The position numbers and the translations under genes are program-made. 24,011 nucleotides of DNA from Acetofilamentum sp. (GTDB lineage: Bacteria > Bacteroidota > Bacteroidia > Bacteroidales > DTU049): positions 1 to 24,011 of the forward strand of contig DYON01000009.1 in NCBI GenBank assembly GCA_020720525.1, given 5' to 3'. The notes below the pieces were generated by a model, which saw nothing but the letters and a program-made list of their open reading frames with translations, was not told where the DNA came from and made no database searches. This document shows, in pieces, positions 15,025-23,982 of this stretch; the first letter of the stretch is position 1, and each line of letters begins with the position of its first letter.

Positions 15025-16368
15025 ATGACCAACAAACAACAAATACTCATTCTTGGAGCTGGCGAAAGCGGAGTTGGCGCAGCTTTGCTAGCACATAAGC
15101 TAAAATGTGACGTATTTGTGAGCGACAGCAATACTATTAAGCCTCAATTCAAAAAAGAACTTGAAGACCTCCACATAGCATACGAAGAAGGCATTCACAG
15201 CGATGAGCGTATTGAATGGTCAACTACCATTATTAAAAGTCCAGGAATTCCAAACCATGTAGCTGCATTGCAAAAAGCCTCGCAACTTGGGAAAGAAATA
15301 ATTTCGGAAATTGAATTTGCTGGCCGGCATACCAATGCAACCACTGTTTGTGTTACTGGAAGCAATGGAAAAACGACTACAACAGCACTCATCGGGCATA
15401 TTTTAATGGAAAATGGTCTCGATGCATGTATTTGTGGCAATATTGGGCGCAGCTTTGCGCGCGAACTGTCCAAAAGCGACCACAAAATTTTTGTAATTGA
15501 GCTAAGCAGTTTTCAGCTCGAACACATGTTTGAGTTCAGAGCCAACATAGCTATTCTGCTCAATATCACACCCGACCATCTCGAGCGATACAGCAATTCG
15601 ATGCAAGAATATGCAAAGGCAAAACTCCGAATTACGCAGAACCAAACATCGAACGATTGGTTCATCTATAACGCCGACGACAGCACAATTGCAAGCATGT
15701 TGCCTACATTCAACAATCGAGGAAAACAATTTGGTTTTTCGCTCACAACAAAACAAAACGATGGCGCCTACGCCGACAATCAGAGCATTTACGTGAATAT
15801 CAATAACCACACAACTATCATGAACATTGAAGCACTCGCATTACAAGGGAAACATAACGTTTACAACTCCATGGCCGCCGCGGTTGCAGCACACATGTTT
15901 GAGTTTCGGAAAGACACCCTAAAAAAGAGCTTTCAGACTTTTCAGAAAATCGAACATCGACTCGAATTTGTAGCAAAAGTACACGGCATTTCGTTTTTCA
16001 ACGACAGCAAAGCAACCAATGTAAACTCGGTTTGGTATGCGCTCGAAAGCATGAAAAGCCCAATTATCTGGATTGCAGGCGGCATCGATAAAGGCAACGA
16101 CTACGATGCCCTTTTGCCCCTCGTAAAAGAAAAAGTGAAAGCTCTTATTTGTTTAGGAAACGACAACACGAAGCTGATGGAAGCTTTCAAACCCCACATT
16201 GAAGTAGTTTTGGAAACAACCAGCATGATGGATGCAGTGAATACAGCATATCATATTGGCAACCCAAACGATATAGTGTTGCTCTCGCCAGCATGTGCTA
16301 GTTTTGACCTTTTCGAAAACTTCGAAGACCGCGGAATTCAATTTAAAAACGCCATTCGCGAACTCTAA
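15025..16368 (+). CDS. murD: UDP-MurNAc-L-alanine:D-glutamate ligase MurD
   Basis: MurD adds D-glutamate to UDP-MurNAc-L-alanine. The 447-residue protein has an N-terminal Rossmann-like UDP-binding domain (ILGAGESGVGAALLA, 9-23), the ATP-binding motif TGSNGKTT at 111-118, a LLNITPDHLERY central motif and a C-terminal domain containing FNDSKATNVNSVWYAL and WIAGGIDKG. The order of domains and the SKATN motif distinguish it from MurC and MurE. It begins directly after the mraY stop and ends three bases before ftsW. Confidence 0.97.
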   Translation: MTNKQQILILGAGESGVGAALLAHKLKCDVFVSDSNTIKPQFKKELEDLHIAYEEGIHSDERIEWSTTIIKSPGIPNHVAALQKASQLGKEIISEIEFAGRHTNATTVCVTGSNGKTTTTALIGHILMENGLDACICGNIGRSFARELSKSDHKIFVIELSSFQLEHMFEFRANIAILLNITPDHLERYSNSMQEYAKAKLRITQNQTSNDWFIYNADDSTIASMLPTFNNRGKQFGFSLTTKQNDGAYADNQSIYVNINNHTTIMNIEALALQGKHNVYNSMAAAVAAHMFEFRKDTLKKSFQTFQKIEHRLEFVAKVHGISFFNDSKATNVNSVWYALESMKSPIIWIAGGIDKGNDYDALLPLVKEKVKALICLGNDNTKLMEAFKPHIEVVLETTSMMDAVNTAYHIGNPNDIVLLSPACASFDLFENFEDRGIQFKNAIREL

Positions 16369-16371
16369 TCC

Positions 16372-17526
16372 ATGAAATTTATTGCTGAACATATAAAGGG
16401 CGACCGAGTTGTATGGGTAATTGTGGTTTTACTCAGCATTTTCTCGGTTCTAGCTGTTTACAGCTCTACTGGAACACTTGCGTTCCGCTATCAAGGAGGA
16501 AACACAGAGTTTTATATGATTAAGCATCTTTTCATTCTTCTAATAGGTATATTTCTAATGTTTGTTTTTCACAACATACGCTACTCCTATTTCTCGCGCT
16601 TTGCACAGTTGCTGTTTTATGTTTCAGTGCCATTGTTACTTTTCACAATTCTCAGTGGCACCAATGTAAACGATGCCAGCCGATGGCTCACAATTCCGGT
16701 ACTGAACATCAACTTTCAAAGCTCCGATATAGCAAAAATGGCTATAATTCTTTACATGGCTCGATTACTAGCATTGAAGCAAGATATAATTTCCGACTTC
16801 AAATCGGCATTTATACCACTCATCCTTCCAGTAGTAATTGTTACTCTACTTATTATGCCCGCCAACCTTTCTACAGCCATGTTGGTATTTGGCACATCGC
16901 TTATCATTATGTTTGTTGGCAGAGTTCCACTCAAATACATTGCAGCTACTTCGGGAATCACTATTGTAGCAATGCTCATTCTTATTTTACTCATCATGCA
17001 GCTCCCCGGAAAAGGGCGTGTTGAAACATGGCAAAACCGAATCGAAGCTTTCACATCGGACAACGACGACGACAATTATCAAGCTGTTCAAGCCAAAATT
17101 GCCATTGCCAATGGAGGAATATGGGGTAAAATGCCTGGCAACTCAACCCAACGCAATTTTCTTCCACATCCTTATTCCGATTTTATCTATGCCTTGATTA
17201 TCGAAGAATTCGGACTGCTAGGAGGTGTCTTTATCTTGCTTCTTTATCTTATTTTGCTATATCGTGGTATTAGAATTGCGGCGCATAGTCCGGGCGCTTT
17301 CGGCACATTTCTGTCAATTGGACTAAGTTTCATGCTGGTATTTCAAGCTCTTATCAACATGGGAGTTGCCGTCAATCTGCTACCAGTAACTGGCCAACCA
17401 TTGCCACTTGTAAGTATGGGAGGCACAAACACATGGTTTACTTGCATTTCGCTGGGAATTATTTTGAGTGTGAGTAAAGGGAAAAATGAAAAATCATCAA
17501 ATGCAGCAGCCAATGAAAAAGCATAA
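16372..17526 (+). CDS. ftsW: Septal peptidoglycan glycosyltransferase FtsW (SEDS family)
   Basis: FtsW polymerises lipid II at the septum together with FtsI. The 384-residue protein has about ten membrane helices and SEDS hallmarks. These are AVYSSTGTLAFR early, DASRWL after the third helix, the external-loop region with YQAVQAKIAIANGG, FPHPYSDFIYALIIEEFG-like sequence (here LPHPYSDFIYALI) and VNLLPVTGQPLPLVSMGGT near the end. The genomic position between murD and murG supports FtsW over RodA. The hydrophilic tail (KGKNEKSSNAAANEKA) overlaps the murG start region. Confidence 0.95.
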   Translation: MKFIAEHIKGDRVVWVIVVLLSIFSVLAVYSSTGTLAFRYQGGNTEFYMIKHLFILLIGIFLMFVFHNIRYSYFSRFAQLLFYVSVPLLLFTILSGTNVNDASRWLTIPVLNINFQSSDIAKMAIILYMARLLALKQDIISDFKSAFIPLILPVVIVTLLIMPANLSTAMLVFGTSLIIMFVGRVPLKYIAATSGITIVAMLILILLIMQLPGKGRVETWQNRIEAFTSDNDDDNYQAVQAKIAIANGGIWGKMPGNSTQRNFLPHPYSDFIYALIIEEFGLLGGVFILLLYLILLYRGIRIAAHSPGAFGTFLSIGLSFMLVFQALINMGVAVNLLPVTGQPLPLVSMGGTNTWFTCISLGIILSVSKGKNEKSSNAAANEKA

Positions 17527-18640
17527 ACCACATTTTATCTTTTCGGCAGGAGGTACTGGAGGACATATTTTCCCAGCTCTTGCAACAGCCGATGCATTGC
17601 GTCAAATTTTGCCCGACGCGCAAATCTTATTTATTGGGGCAGAAAAAAGAATGGAAATGGAAAAAGTTCCACTTCATGGATACCCAATTATTGGATTACC
17701 GATACAAGGTCTAAAACGCAGTTTAAGCCTTTCAAATTTATTGGTTCCTTTCAAAATTCTTAAGAGTCTTGCAAAAGCCAGAAAAATCATCAAAGACTTT
17801 CAACCCGATGTGGTAGCTGGTTTTGGGGGTTACGCAAGTGGTCCCGTACTAAAAAAAGCAGCGTCGATGCGAATTTCCACACTGTTGCAAGAACAAAATT
17901 CTTTTCCAGGGCTCACCAATAGAATTTTAGCAAAAAAAGCAAGCACAATCTGCGTTGCTTATCACAATATGGATATCTTTTTCGAAAGCGGCAAAATTGC
18001 GTTCACAGGAAATCCAGTACGCCAAGAAATTTGCAACTCAAATATCACACAAAGCGAAGGCCGTGCATTTTTTGGACTCGACGCTAACAAGTTTACAATT
18101 CTTGCTGTTGGAGGAAGCTTGGGAGCAAGAACCATCAACGAAACTATTTGCAGCCTGATTCCAGAAATTCTCGAAAAAGGATACCAGCTCATTTGGCAAA
18201 CTGGAAAAAATTACGCTATTCAGGCATGCGAATACCTTTATCAACATCCAACACGCAATGTGGTGGCACGAGAATTTTTCTTCGACATGCCCGAAGCTTA
18301 TGCAGCAGCCGACCTCATTGTATCGCGTGCTGGAGCAATTGCAGTTTCCGAAATTGCTGTGGTAGGAAAACCTGTAATTTACATTCCGTCGCCCAATGTA
18401 ACCGACGATCACCAAACCAAAAATGCCATGGCCATGGTTTCGCAAGAAGCCGCCCTTCTTGTTAAAGACATCGATGCACGCGAGCAGTTGGGGAAAGTTT
18501 TATTCGATTTGGCAAACAACAACGAATTGCGTACTAAAATGGCAGCAAATGCAAAACTACTTGCCCTTCCGAATGCAGCACACGAAATAGCTGCAAAGAT
18601 GATAGAACTTATGGAGAAAAAACAAAATGCAACTCACTGA
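17513..18640 (+). CDS. murG: Lipid II synthase MurG (GlcNAc transferase)
   Basis: MurG transfers GlcNAc from UDP-GlcNAc onto lipid I at the inner face of the membrane. The 375-residue GT-B enzyme has the N-terminal glycine loop SAGGTGGHIFPAL, GFGGYASGP, LQEQNSFPGLTNR, AVGGSLGART and the C-terminal VSRAGAIAVSEI and DDHQTKNA motifs. ATG 17513 gives the usual short lead before the glycine loop and a 14-base overlap with ftsW. ATG 17501 or 17486 is also possible; the latter has a more A-rich leader and would overlap ftsW by 41 bases. Its end overlaps murC by 14 bases. Confidence 0.95.
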   Translation: MKKHKPHFIFSAGGTGGHIFPALATADALRQILPDAQILFIGAEKRMEMEKVPLHGYPIIGLPIQGLKRSLSLSNLLVPFKILKSLAKARKIIKDFQPDVVAGFGGYASGPVLKKAASMRISTLLQEQNSFPGLTNRILAKKASTICVAYHNMDIFFESGKIAFTGNPVRQEICNSNITQSEGRAFFGLDANKFTILAVGGSLGARTINETICSLIPEILEKGYQLIWQTGKNYAIQACEYLYQHPTRNVVAREFFFDMPEAYAAADLIVSRAGAIAVSEIAVVGKPVIYIPSPNVTDDHQTKNAMAMVSQEAALLVKDIDAREQLGKVLFDLANNNELRTKMAANAKLLALPNAAHEIAAKMIELMEKKQNATH

Positions 18641-19988
18641 TATAAAAACTGCATATTTTTTAGGAATTGGCGGCATTGGAATGAGCGCCCTAGCTCGCTA
18701 TATGCATAGTAAAGGCATTTTGGTGAGCGGTTACGACAAAACCAAAACTCCGCTCACCGAATTGCTCGAACAGGAAGGCATCCCCATTCATTATGAGCCA
18801 AATCCATCCTCAATATCTTCGGCAATCGACGTTGTTGTTTACACACCCGCTGTTCCATCCGACTTTGCCGAATGGGAAGCAATAGAGAAACTTAAAATTC
18901 AAACAGTTAAACGTTCAGCAATGCTGTCCATTGTTGTTAACAGTTTACCACTTATTGCAGTAGCAGGAACCCATGGCAAAACAACCGTTTCGGCTATGAT
19001 TGCTCATTGCTTTGAATACATTCATCAGCCATTTTTAGGATTTGTTGGTGGAGTTTTGGGAAAATACAACACCAATGTTTTCGTTCATCGCAATGCAAAA
19101 TGGGCTGTGGCCGAAGCCGACGAGTACGACCGTTCGTTTCTTGCGCTGCGCCCATTCATTTCTGTCATCAATGCTATCGATGCCGACCACCTCGATATTT
19201 ATGGCAGTGCAACCGCACTCCAAGATTCCTTTTCTGAATTTGCCGCACAAACTTCGCCCCAAGGCCAATTGCTGGTGTGTTCCGATATCGACAGGAGCAA
19301 ACTCACATTGCCCCAAAACCATATACTTTTTGGCATCGATACATCCGAAGGATATTCTGCAAATAATGTTCGCATCGAGAATGGAAAATTTGTATTCGAT
19401 ATCTCGCTCAACGATTCAAAACTTTTCAACTCGCTTCCGATACCAATTGCAGGCCGACACAACGTTCGAAATGCTGTTGCAGCATTTGCAGCATTGCATT
19501 TAGCTGGTTTCGATCCAAAACAAATTGCCGAAGCACTTCAAACATATCCAGGCGTGAAACGCAGGCTCGAATTGATTGCAAAAAGCAAAAACATAGTGTA
19601 TTTCGACGACTACGCACACCATCCAACAGAAATTGAAGCACTTCTCGAGACAATTAGATCGCTGTATCCCGAAAAGACGATTACAGGCATATTTCAGCCG
19701 CATTTGTTTAGTCGCACGCGCGATTTTGGAGTCGATTTTGCCCGTGTGCTTTCAAAATTCGACATTCCAATTGTTAGCGATATTTATCCAGCCCGCGAAA
19801 AAGCCATTGCCGGAATAGACGCACAGTGGCTACTCAACCAAATCGACAATGAGCAAAAACAATACATCGCATTCGAAAACATTGGAAAAATTGACGTTGC
19901 CAATATGAACGGAGTGTTGCTTACCATTGGAGCTGGAGATATCGACAACCACATCGAAACGCTGAAAAACAGAATTTTGTCGCTATGA
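18627..19988 (+). CDS. murC: UDP-MurNAc:L-alanine ligase MurC
   Basis: MurC adds the first peptide residue, L-alanine, to UDP-MurNAc. The 453-residue protein shows an N-terminal FLGIGGIGMSALA loop, the MurC-type ATP motif GTHGKTT at 114-120 (histidine in place of the asparagine seen in MurD and MurE), AVAEADEYDRSF, NAIDADHLDIYG, and FDDYAHHPTEI in the C-terminal domain. It overlaps murG by 14 bases and ftsQ by four. The length and order of motifs are ordinary for the family. MurB, often its neighbour in other phyla, is absent from the window. Confidence 0.97.
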   Translation: MQLTDIKTAYFLGIGGIGMSALARYMHSKGILVSGYDKTKTPLTELLEQEGIPIHYEPNPSSISSAIDVVVYTPAVPSDFAEWEAIEKLKIQTVKRSAMLSIVVNSLPLIAVAGTHGKTTVSAMIAHCFEYIHQPFLGFVGGVLGKYNTNVFVHRNAKWAVAEADEYDRSFLALRPFISVINAIDADHLDIYGSATALQDSFSEFAAQTSPQGQLLVCSDIDRSKLTLPQNHILFGIDTSEGYSANNVRIENGKFVFDISLNDSKLFNSLPIPIAGRHNVRNAVAAFAALHLAGFDPKQIAEALQTYPGVKRRLELIAKSKNIVYFDDYAHHPTEIEALLETIRSLYPEKTITGIFQPHLFSRTRDFGVDFARVLSKFDIPIVSDIYPAREKAIAGIDAQWLLNQIDNEQKQYIAFENIGKIDVANMNGVLLTIGAGDIDNHIETLKNRILSL

Positions 19989-20788
19989 AACTGAAATACA
20001 AAATATTGATTTTACTAATTGTTGCCATAAGCATCATTGCGCTTATTAGGCTGGCAAACAGTAATTTCAAAAAACAAAAAATCAGTCAAGTAACAATTTC
20101 AATCGATACGCAAGGAGGTCCCGAGCTTGTAACCGAAGAAGAAGTATTGTTGCTTGTTTCGCAGGGCTACGACTCGCTTACCAGCCGCACCGTTAGCGAA
20201 ATAGACCTTGCTTGGGTAGAAAACATTGCAAAAACAAATCCTTATGTTCAATCGGTTGATGCATTTATTAATATCGACGCAAGCCTAACCGTATCAATTG
20301 TTCAGCGAAAACCGATTCTAAGGGTTTTCAATTCGCACAACCAAACATTCTATATCGATACCGAAGGAGCATTGATGCCACTCAACAAAGAAGGCTGCCC
20401 AAGACTACTTGTAGCAAGTGGCGCTATCGACGAAAAGTACTATCCTTCAGCCAAATACAGCTACTTCGACTCGATAAATTACAATCAAGCACAACTGTTG
20501 TCGGTTCTAAACAAGCTCTATCTCATTTCAATGGAAATTGAACGCGACACGTTGCTCAGCGAACTTATATCGCAGTTGTATGTAACCGACAAAAACAATT
20601 TTGAACTCATTCCAGTCATTGGCAATCAAAACATTTTGCTTGGCGATGTGGATGAACACCGAAAAAAGCTCAAAAACCTAAGCCATTTTTACAAAAAAGG
20701 TTATTCTGTAACCAATTTCTCAAAATACAAGACCTTCGACATAAGGTTTACTAATCAAGTTGTTTGTACAAAAAAAGAAGAAATATGA
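19985..20788 (+). CDS. ftsQ: Cell division protein FtsQ
   Basis: This 267-residue bitopic divisome protein has one N-terminal membrane helix (about 6-25), then a POTRA-like region (about 35-110) with TEEEVLLLVSQGYDSL and NPYVQSVDAFINIDASLTVS, then the beta domain with IVQRKPILRVF and FYIDTEGALMPL. These features and the position between murC and ftsA identify FtsQ/DivIB. It links the FtsL complex to the cytoplasmic ring. Both ends overlap neighbours by four bases (ATGA). The tail ends in VVCTKKEEI. Confidence 0.92.
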   Translation: MKLKYKILILLIVAISIIALIRLANSNFKKQKISQVTISIDTQGGPELVTEEEVLLLVSQGYDSLTSRTVSEIDLAWVENIAKTNPYVQSVDAFINIDASLTVSIVQRKPILRVFNSHNQTFYIDTEGALMPLNKEGCPRLLVASGAIDEKYYPSAKYSYFDSINYNQAQLLSVLNKLYLISMEIERDTLLSELISQLYVTDKNNFELIPVIGNQNILLGDVDEHRKKLKNLSHFYKKGYSVTNFSKYKTFDIRFTNQVVCTKKEEI

Positions 20789-22056
20789 ATTCAACACAGG
20801 ACATCGTAGTTGGCCTCGATATTGGCACAACCAAAATTGCAATGATAGTTGGCTATCAAAACGAACACGGAAAACTCGAAATTCTGGGTTATGGCAAAAC
20901 AGAGTCGCTGGGAGTTAAGCGAGGAGTGGTTGCCAATATCGAAAAAACGGTTGAATCGATCAAAAAAGTGATTGAAGCTACCGAAGGCAAAAGCAATGTG
21001 AATATCCGCACAGTAAATGTGGGAATTGCTGGTCAACACATTAAAAGTCTTCAACATCGTGGAAGCATCATTCGCGACAATGTAAACGACACCGAAATTG
21101 GCCAAGAAGATGTAGAGCGGCTAATTGAAAATATGTACAAATTGGTGATGCCTCCAGGCGAAGAAATTATTCATGTAATTCCTCAGGAGTACATTGTAGA
21201 TGGAGAACAGGGAATTAAAGACCCAGTTGGCATGGCAGGAGTATCGCTCGAAGCCAATTTTCACATCATCACGGGACAAGTAAGTGCAGCTCGAAATATT
21301 GAAAAGTGCATCACACGTGCCGAACTGGTGATGCAAGATATGATTTTAGAGCCAATTGCCAGTTCGTATGCGGTTTTAAGCGACGAAGAAAAAGAAGCTG
21401 GCGTTGCATTGGTCGATATTGGCGGTGGAACAACCGACATTGCTATCTTCCAAGATGGCATTATTCGTCATTCGGCAGTAATTCCGCTTGGCGGCGACAT
21501 TGTTACCGACGATGTGAAAGAAGGATGCTCAATTCTGAAAAGTTATGCCGAAACTCTCAAAGTAAAACATGGTTCGGCATTGGCAAACGAAGTAAAAGAG
21601 GAAATTTACATCTCCATCCCAGGACTAAAGGGACGACCACACAAAGAAATTTCGATGCGAAATCTTGCACGCATTATCCAATCGCGCATGGAAGAAATAT
21701 TGGAATTTGTCAATTACGAAATAAAAAATTCGGGCTACGATCGCAAACTCATTGCGGGCATTGTTCTAACAGGTGGAGGTGCTCAGCTCAAAAACATCAA
21801 TCAGCTTTGTCAATTTTTAACTGGTCACGAAACACGCATTGGATATCCGAGCGAGCACCTATCGGCCAATGTAGATAAAGAATTGCTTCTGCCCATGTAC
21901 GCAACTGGTATTGGATTGGTTTTGAACGGAATAAGCAATTCCACAGCCTCCACAAATTCGAAACGCGTACCCAATCAAGGGAAAAAAGAACGCGGAGGAA
22001 TAATCAAAAAGATGTTCAATCGAGGAATGAATTTCTTCGACGAAAACATCAACTAA
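20785..22056 (+). CDS. ftsA: Cell division protein FtsA (actin-like membrane tether of FtsZ)
   Basis: FtsA is an actin-like ATPase that anchors FtsZ to the membrane. The 423-residue protein has the first phosphate loop LDIGTTKIAMIVG at 11-23, the SHS2 (1C) domain at about 85-165, a second phosphate loop VDIGGGTTDIAIF, and the nucleotide motif VLTGGGAQLKNI. A C-terminal amphipathic helix (GGIIKKMFNRGMNFFDEN) would insert into the membrane. ATG 20785 overlaps the ftsQ stop by four bases and is preferred over the upstream in-frame TTG at 20764. Unlike the rest of the cluster, it is followed by a 103-base gap before ftsZ. Confidence 0.97.
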   Translation: MNSTQDIVVGLDIGTTKIAMIVGYQNEHGKLEILGYGKTESLGVKRGVVANIEKTVESIKKVIEATEGKSNVNIRTVNVGIAGQHIKSLQHRGSIIRDNVNDTEIGQEDVERLIENMYKLVMPPGEEIIHVIPQEYIVDGEQGIKDPVGMAGVSLEANFHIITGQVSAARNIEKCITRAELVMQDMILEPIASSYAVLSDEEKEAGVALVDIGGGTTDIAIFQDGIIRHSAVIPLGGDIVTDDVKEGCSILKSYAETLKVKHGSALANEVKEEIYISIPGLKGRPHKEISMRNLARIIQSRMEEILEFVNYEIKNSGYDRKLIAGIVLTGGGAQLKNINQLCQFLTGHETRIGYPSEHLSANVDKELLLPMYATGIGLVLNGISNSTASTNSKRVPNQGKKERGGIIKKMFNRGMNFFDENIN

Positions 22057-22130
22057 GTAATTAACAATCGGAGCCATTTTCCTGTTGAAAAGTTTTTTAC
22101 AGAAAGGGCAAATCCTAAGACAAACTCAAG

Positions 22131-22138
22131 TATTTTTA
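22131..22138 (+). promoter_or_regulatory. Possible -7 element before ftsZ
   Basis: TATTTTTA matches five of six fixed positions of TAnnTTTG and lies 21 bases before the ftsZ ATG. No TTG occurs at the right distance. The 103-base gap is the only real gap in the cluster, so a separate ftsZ promoter is plausible but not shown. Confidence 0.3.
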
Positions 22139-22159
22139 CAAACCAAATCAAAAAACATT

Positions 22160-23707
22160 ATGCCTGAATTGGAAAGCAATATCAATATCAAGTTTGAATC
22201 GTCAACTTCTCTTCCTCCAATCATCAAAGTATTTGGTGTTGGTGGTGGTGGCAGCAATGCAGTGAACCACATGTTTCGGCAGGGCATTACAGGGGTAGAA
22301 TTTGTAGTATGCAACACCGACCTTCAAGCGTTGGCTACAAGCCCAGTAGCATTGCGTCTGCAAATTGGAACCGACCTTACCGAAGGCCGTGGTGCCGGAA
22401 ACTCGCCCGAAGTTGGTCGCAATGCAGCTCTCGAAAACATCGATCAAATCAGAAAAATTTTATCCACCAATACCAAAATGGTGTTTATCACAGCTGGTAT
22501 GGGCGGTGGCACTGGCACAGGCGCAGCTCCTGTAATTGCCCAAATAGCAAAAGAGCTCGACATACTCACCGTTGGAATTGTAACCACACCTTTTGGATTC
22601 GAGGGATCTAAGCGCCTCAATCAGGCTTCGTTGGGTATTGAAGAAATGCGCAAATATGTCGATTCACTCATTATTATCAACAACGACAAAGTACGCGAAT
22701 TATATGGAAATCTGAAGCTGGGCGATGCTTTTGCCAAGGCCGACGATATTCTCACCATTGCTGCAAAAGGCATTTCGGAATTGATAACCGTAACTGGCTA
22801 CATGAATGTTGATTTCGAAGACGTGAAAACCGTCATGAAAAACAGTGGCATGGCCATTATGGGAACAGGTATTGCCGAAGGCGAAGACCGTGCCTTGCAA
22901 GCTGTTGAAATGGCACTCAATTCACCACTTCTCAACGACAACGAAATTCGTGGCGCAAGAAACATTTTACTTTATATTGCTAGTGGCGAAGACGAAGCAC
23001 ACATGGACGAAGTAAGCGACATTTCCGATTATATTCAGAATGCTGCAGGTGCTCAGGCCGAAATTATTTGGGGAAATGGCACCGACGCCATTCTTGGAAA
23101 TTCAATTTCGGTTACGGTTGTTGCAACCAATTTTAATAAATCGAACCAAGAATACTCCTCGAACGAATCAAAAGTTATCAACCTTCAAGAACCAAAAAGA
23201 GAAGAAGCGCCCGTTGAAGATGTTCCACAAATGACCGTTTTCGAAAAAAACGAAATAGTTGAAACAAATATCTTTTTTGAGACTCCGAAGGAAGAATCCG
23301 AATTCGCAAGTCCAAGAATTACCATTGGTCTCGACGAAGACACCTCTGCGCCACGCGAAGAAAGCAATTTCTTTCAAGCAGAAATGAAACGAGAAGAGCC
23401 ACAACAAATAATGCTCGACGTTCCTACCGAATTTGAACAAGAAGAAGCTCCTAAACGAGAAGTTGTTAGGCCCGAAGTTCACGACGAAAGAATGCGCAAT
23501 CTCAAACAGTTCAATTTCAACACTCCTGCAATGAATAATTTGGACGAGATTGAACAGGTTCCTGCTTATGCTCGGCGTGGTGTAACACTCGCGCCCGAAA
23601 ATTCGTCGGAAGATAAAATTGTAAGTCGATTCACCATTGGAGAAAATGGAGAAAAAAAACCTGAAATTCGGGAAAATAACTCATTCCTTCACGACAACGT
23701 AGATTAA
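22160..23707 (+). CDS. ftsZ: Cell division protein FtsZ (tubulin-like GTPase)
   Basis: FtsZ polymerises into the Z ring. The 515-residue protein begins its GTPase domain with [16 protein letters not shown] (23-38), has the tubulin signature GGGTGTG at 115-121, and the T7 loop NVDFED at 216-221. The globular core ends near residue 325. A long acidic, glutamate-rich linker of about 130 residues follows. A conserved partner-binding peptide [12 protein letters not shown] lies at 463-474, followed by about 40 more residues ending [10 protein letters not shown], a form typical of Bacteroidota. ATG 22160 is preferred over the in-frame TTG at 22085, which would add 25 residues not expected in the family. 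It is the last gene of the cluster; no clear terminator follows. Confidence 0.97.
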   Translation: MPELESNINIKFESSTSLPPIIKVFGVGGGGSNAVNHMFRQGITGVEFVVCNTDLQALATSPVALRLQIGTDLTEGRGAGNSPEVGRNAALENIDQIRKILSTNTKMVFITAGMGGGTGTGAAPVIAQIAKELDILTVGIVTTPFGFEGSKRLNQASLGIEEMRKYVDSLIIINNDKVRELYGNLKLGDAFAKADDILTIAAKGISELITVTGYMNVDFEDVKTVMKNSGMAIMGTGIAEGEDRALQAVEMALNSPLLNDNEIRGARNILLYIASGEDEAHMDEVSDISDYIQNAAGAQAEIIWGNGTDAILGNSISVTVVATNFNKSNQEYSSNESKVINLQEPKREEAPVEDVPQMTVFEKNEIVETNIFFETPKEESEFASPRITIGLDEDTSAPREESNFFQAEMKREEPQQIMLDVPTEFEQEEAPKREVVRPEVHDERMRNLKQFNFNTPAMNNLDEIEQVPAYARRGVTLAPENSSEDKIVSRFTIGENGEKKPEIRENNSFLHDNVD

Positions 23708-23722
23708 AACGCTGTTTGTTTA

Positions 23723-23730
23723 TATCTTTG
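23723..23730 (+). promoter_or_regulatory. Possible promoter -7 element downstream of ftsZ
   Basis: TATCTTTG is a full match to TAnnTTTG, 16 bases after the ftsZ stop. No TTG is found 17-21 bases upstream. If active, transcription would start near 23737 and read into the structured region that follows. Confidence 0.35.
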
Positions 23731-23737
23731 TTACAAG

Positions 23738-23888
23738 CAAGCCAAAAAAAGACAACGACAGTATGAAAAGAAATTTTTTGCTGCATAAAGACAAAGAAAA
23801 AATGACCTCACAAAACAACTCTTTTGCAAGCTGAAGCATCGGCTTGTGTGTCGGAACTTGCAAATGTGTTGTTTTCTTGCCGACACAC
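23738..23888 (+). other. Structured intergenic region with interleaved stems after ftsZ
   Basis: Two perfect pairings interlock: tttgcaag 23823-23830 with cttgcaaa 23857-23864, and gtgtgtcgg 23846-23854 with ccgacacac 23880-23888. A third option pairs caagcc 23738-23743 with ggcttg 23841-23846. A possible 23-codon reading frame (ATG 23763, stop TGA 23832-23834, peptide starting MKRNFLLHKDKEK) ends on the first arm. The arrangement allows a pseudoknot or alternative hairpins. There is no T tract after the last arm, so it is not a simple terminator. I recognise no known RNA family; chance pairing in AT-rich DNA remains possible. Confidence 0.3.
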
Positions 23889-23928
23889 CTACTGATAATA
23901 TCCTGTTGAAAAATATTTTGAAATCTTT

Positions 23929-23960
23929 TTGATTCGATAACGAAAATTGCATTACTTTTG
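23929..23960 (+). promoter_or_regulatory. Bacteroidota-type promoter of the gene at the right edge
   Basis: TTG at 23929-23931, a 21-base spacer and TACTTTTG at 23953-23960 match the consensus. Transcription would start near 23967, just before the reading frame that runs off the window. Confidence 0.6.
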
Positions 23961-23982
23961 ACAGCAAATGTCAACACTTATT

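Noticed and set aside
20764..20784. A TTG start for ftsA seven codons upstream
   Set aside because: ATG 20785 forms the same ATGA overlap seen at other junctions here and gives the usual FtsA start.
22085..22159. A TTG start adding 25 residues to FtsZ
   Set aside because: FtsZ in Bacteroidota normally has a short lead before the GTPase domain, and ATG 22160 supplies it; the added stretch lies in the only intergenic gap of the cluster.
23880..23930. A terminator after ftsZ formed by the 9-base stem
   Set aside because: The stem has a 25-base loop and no T tract follows directly; the later T run (23925-23930) is not next to a stable stem.
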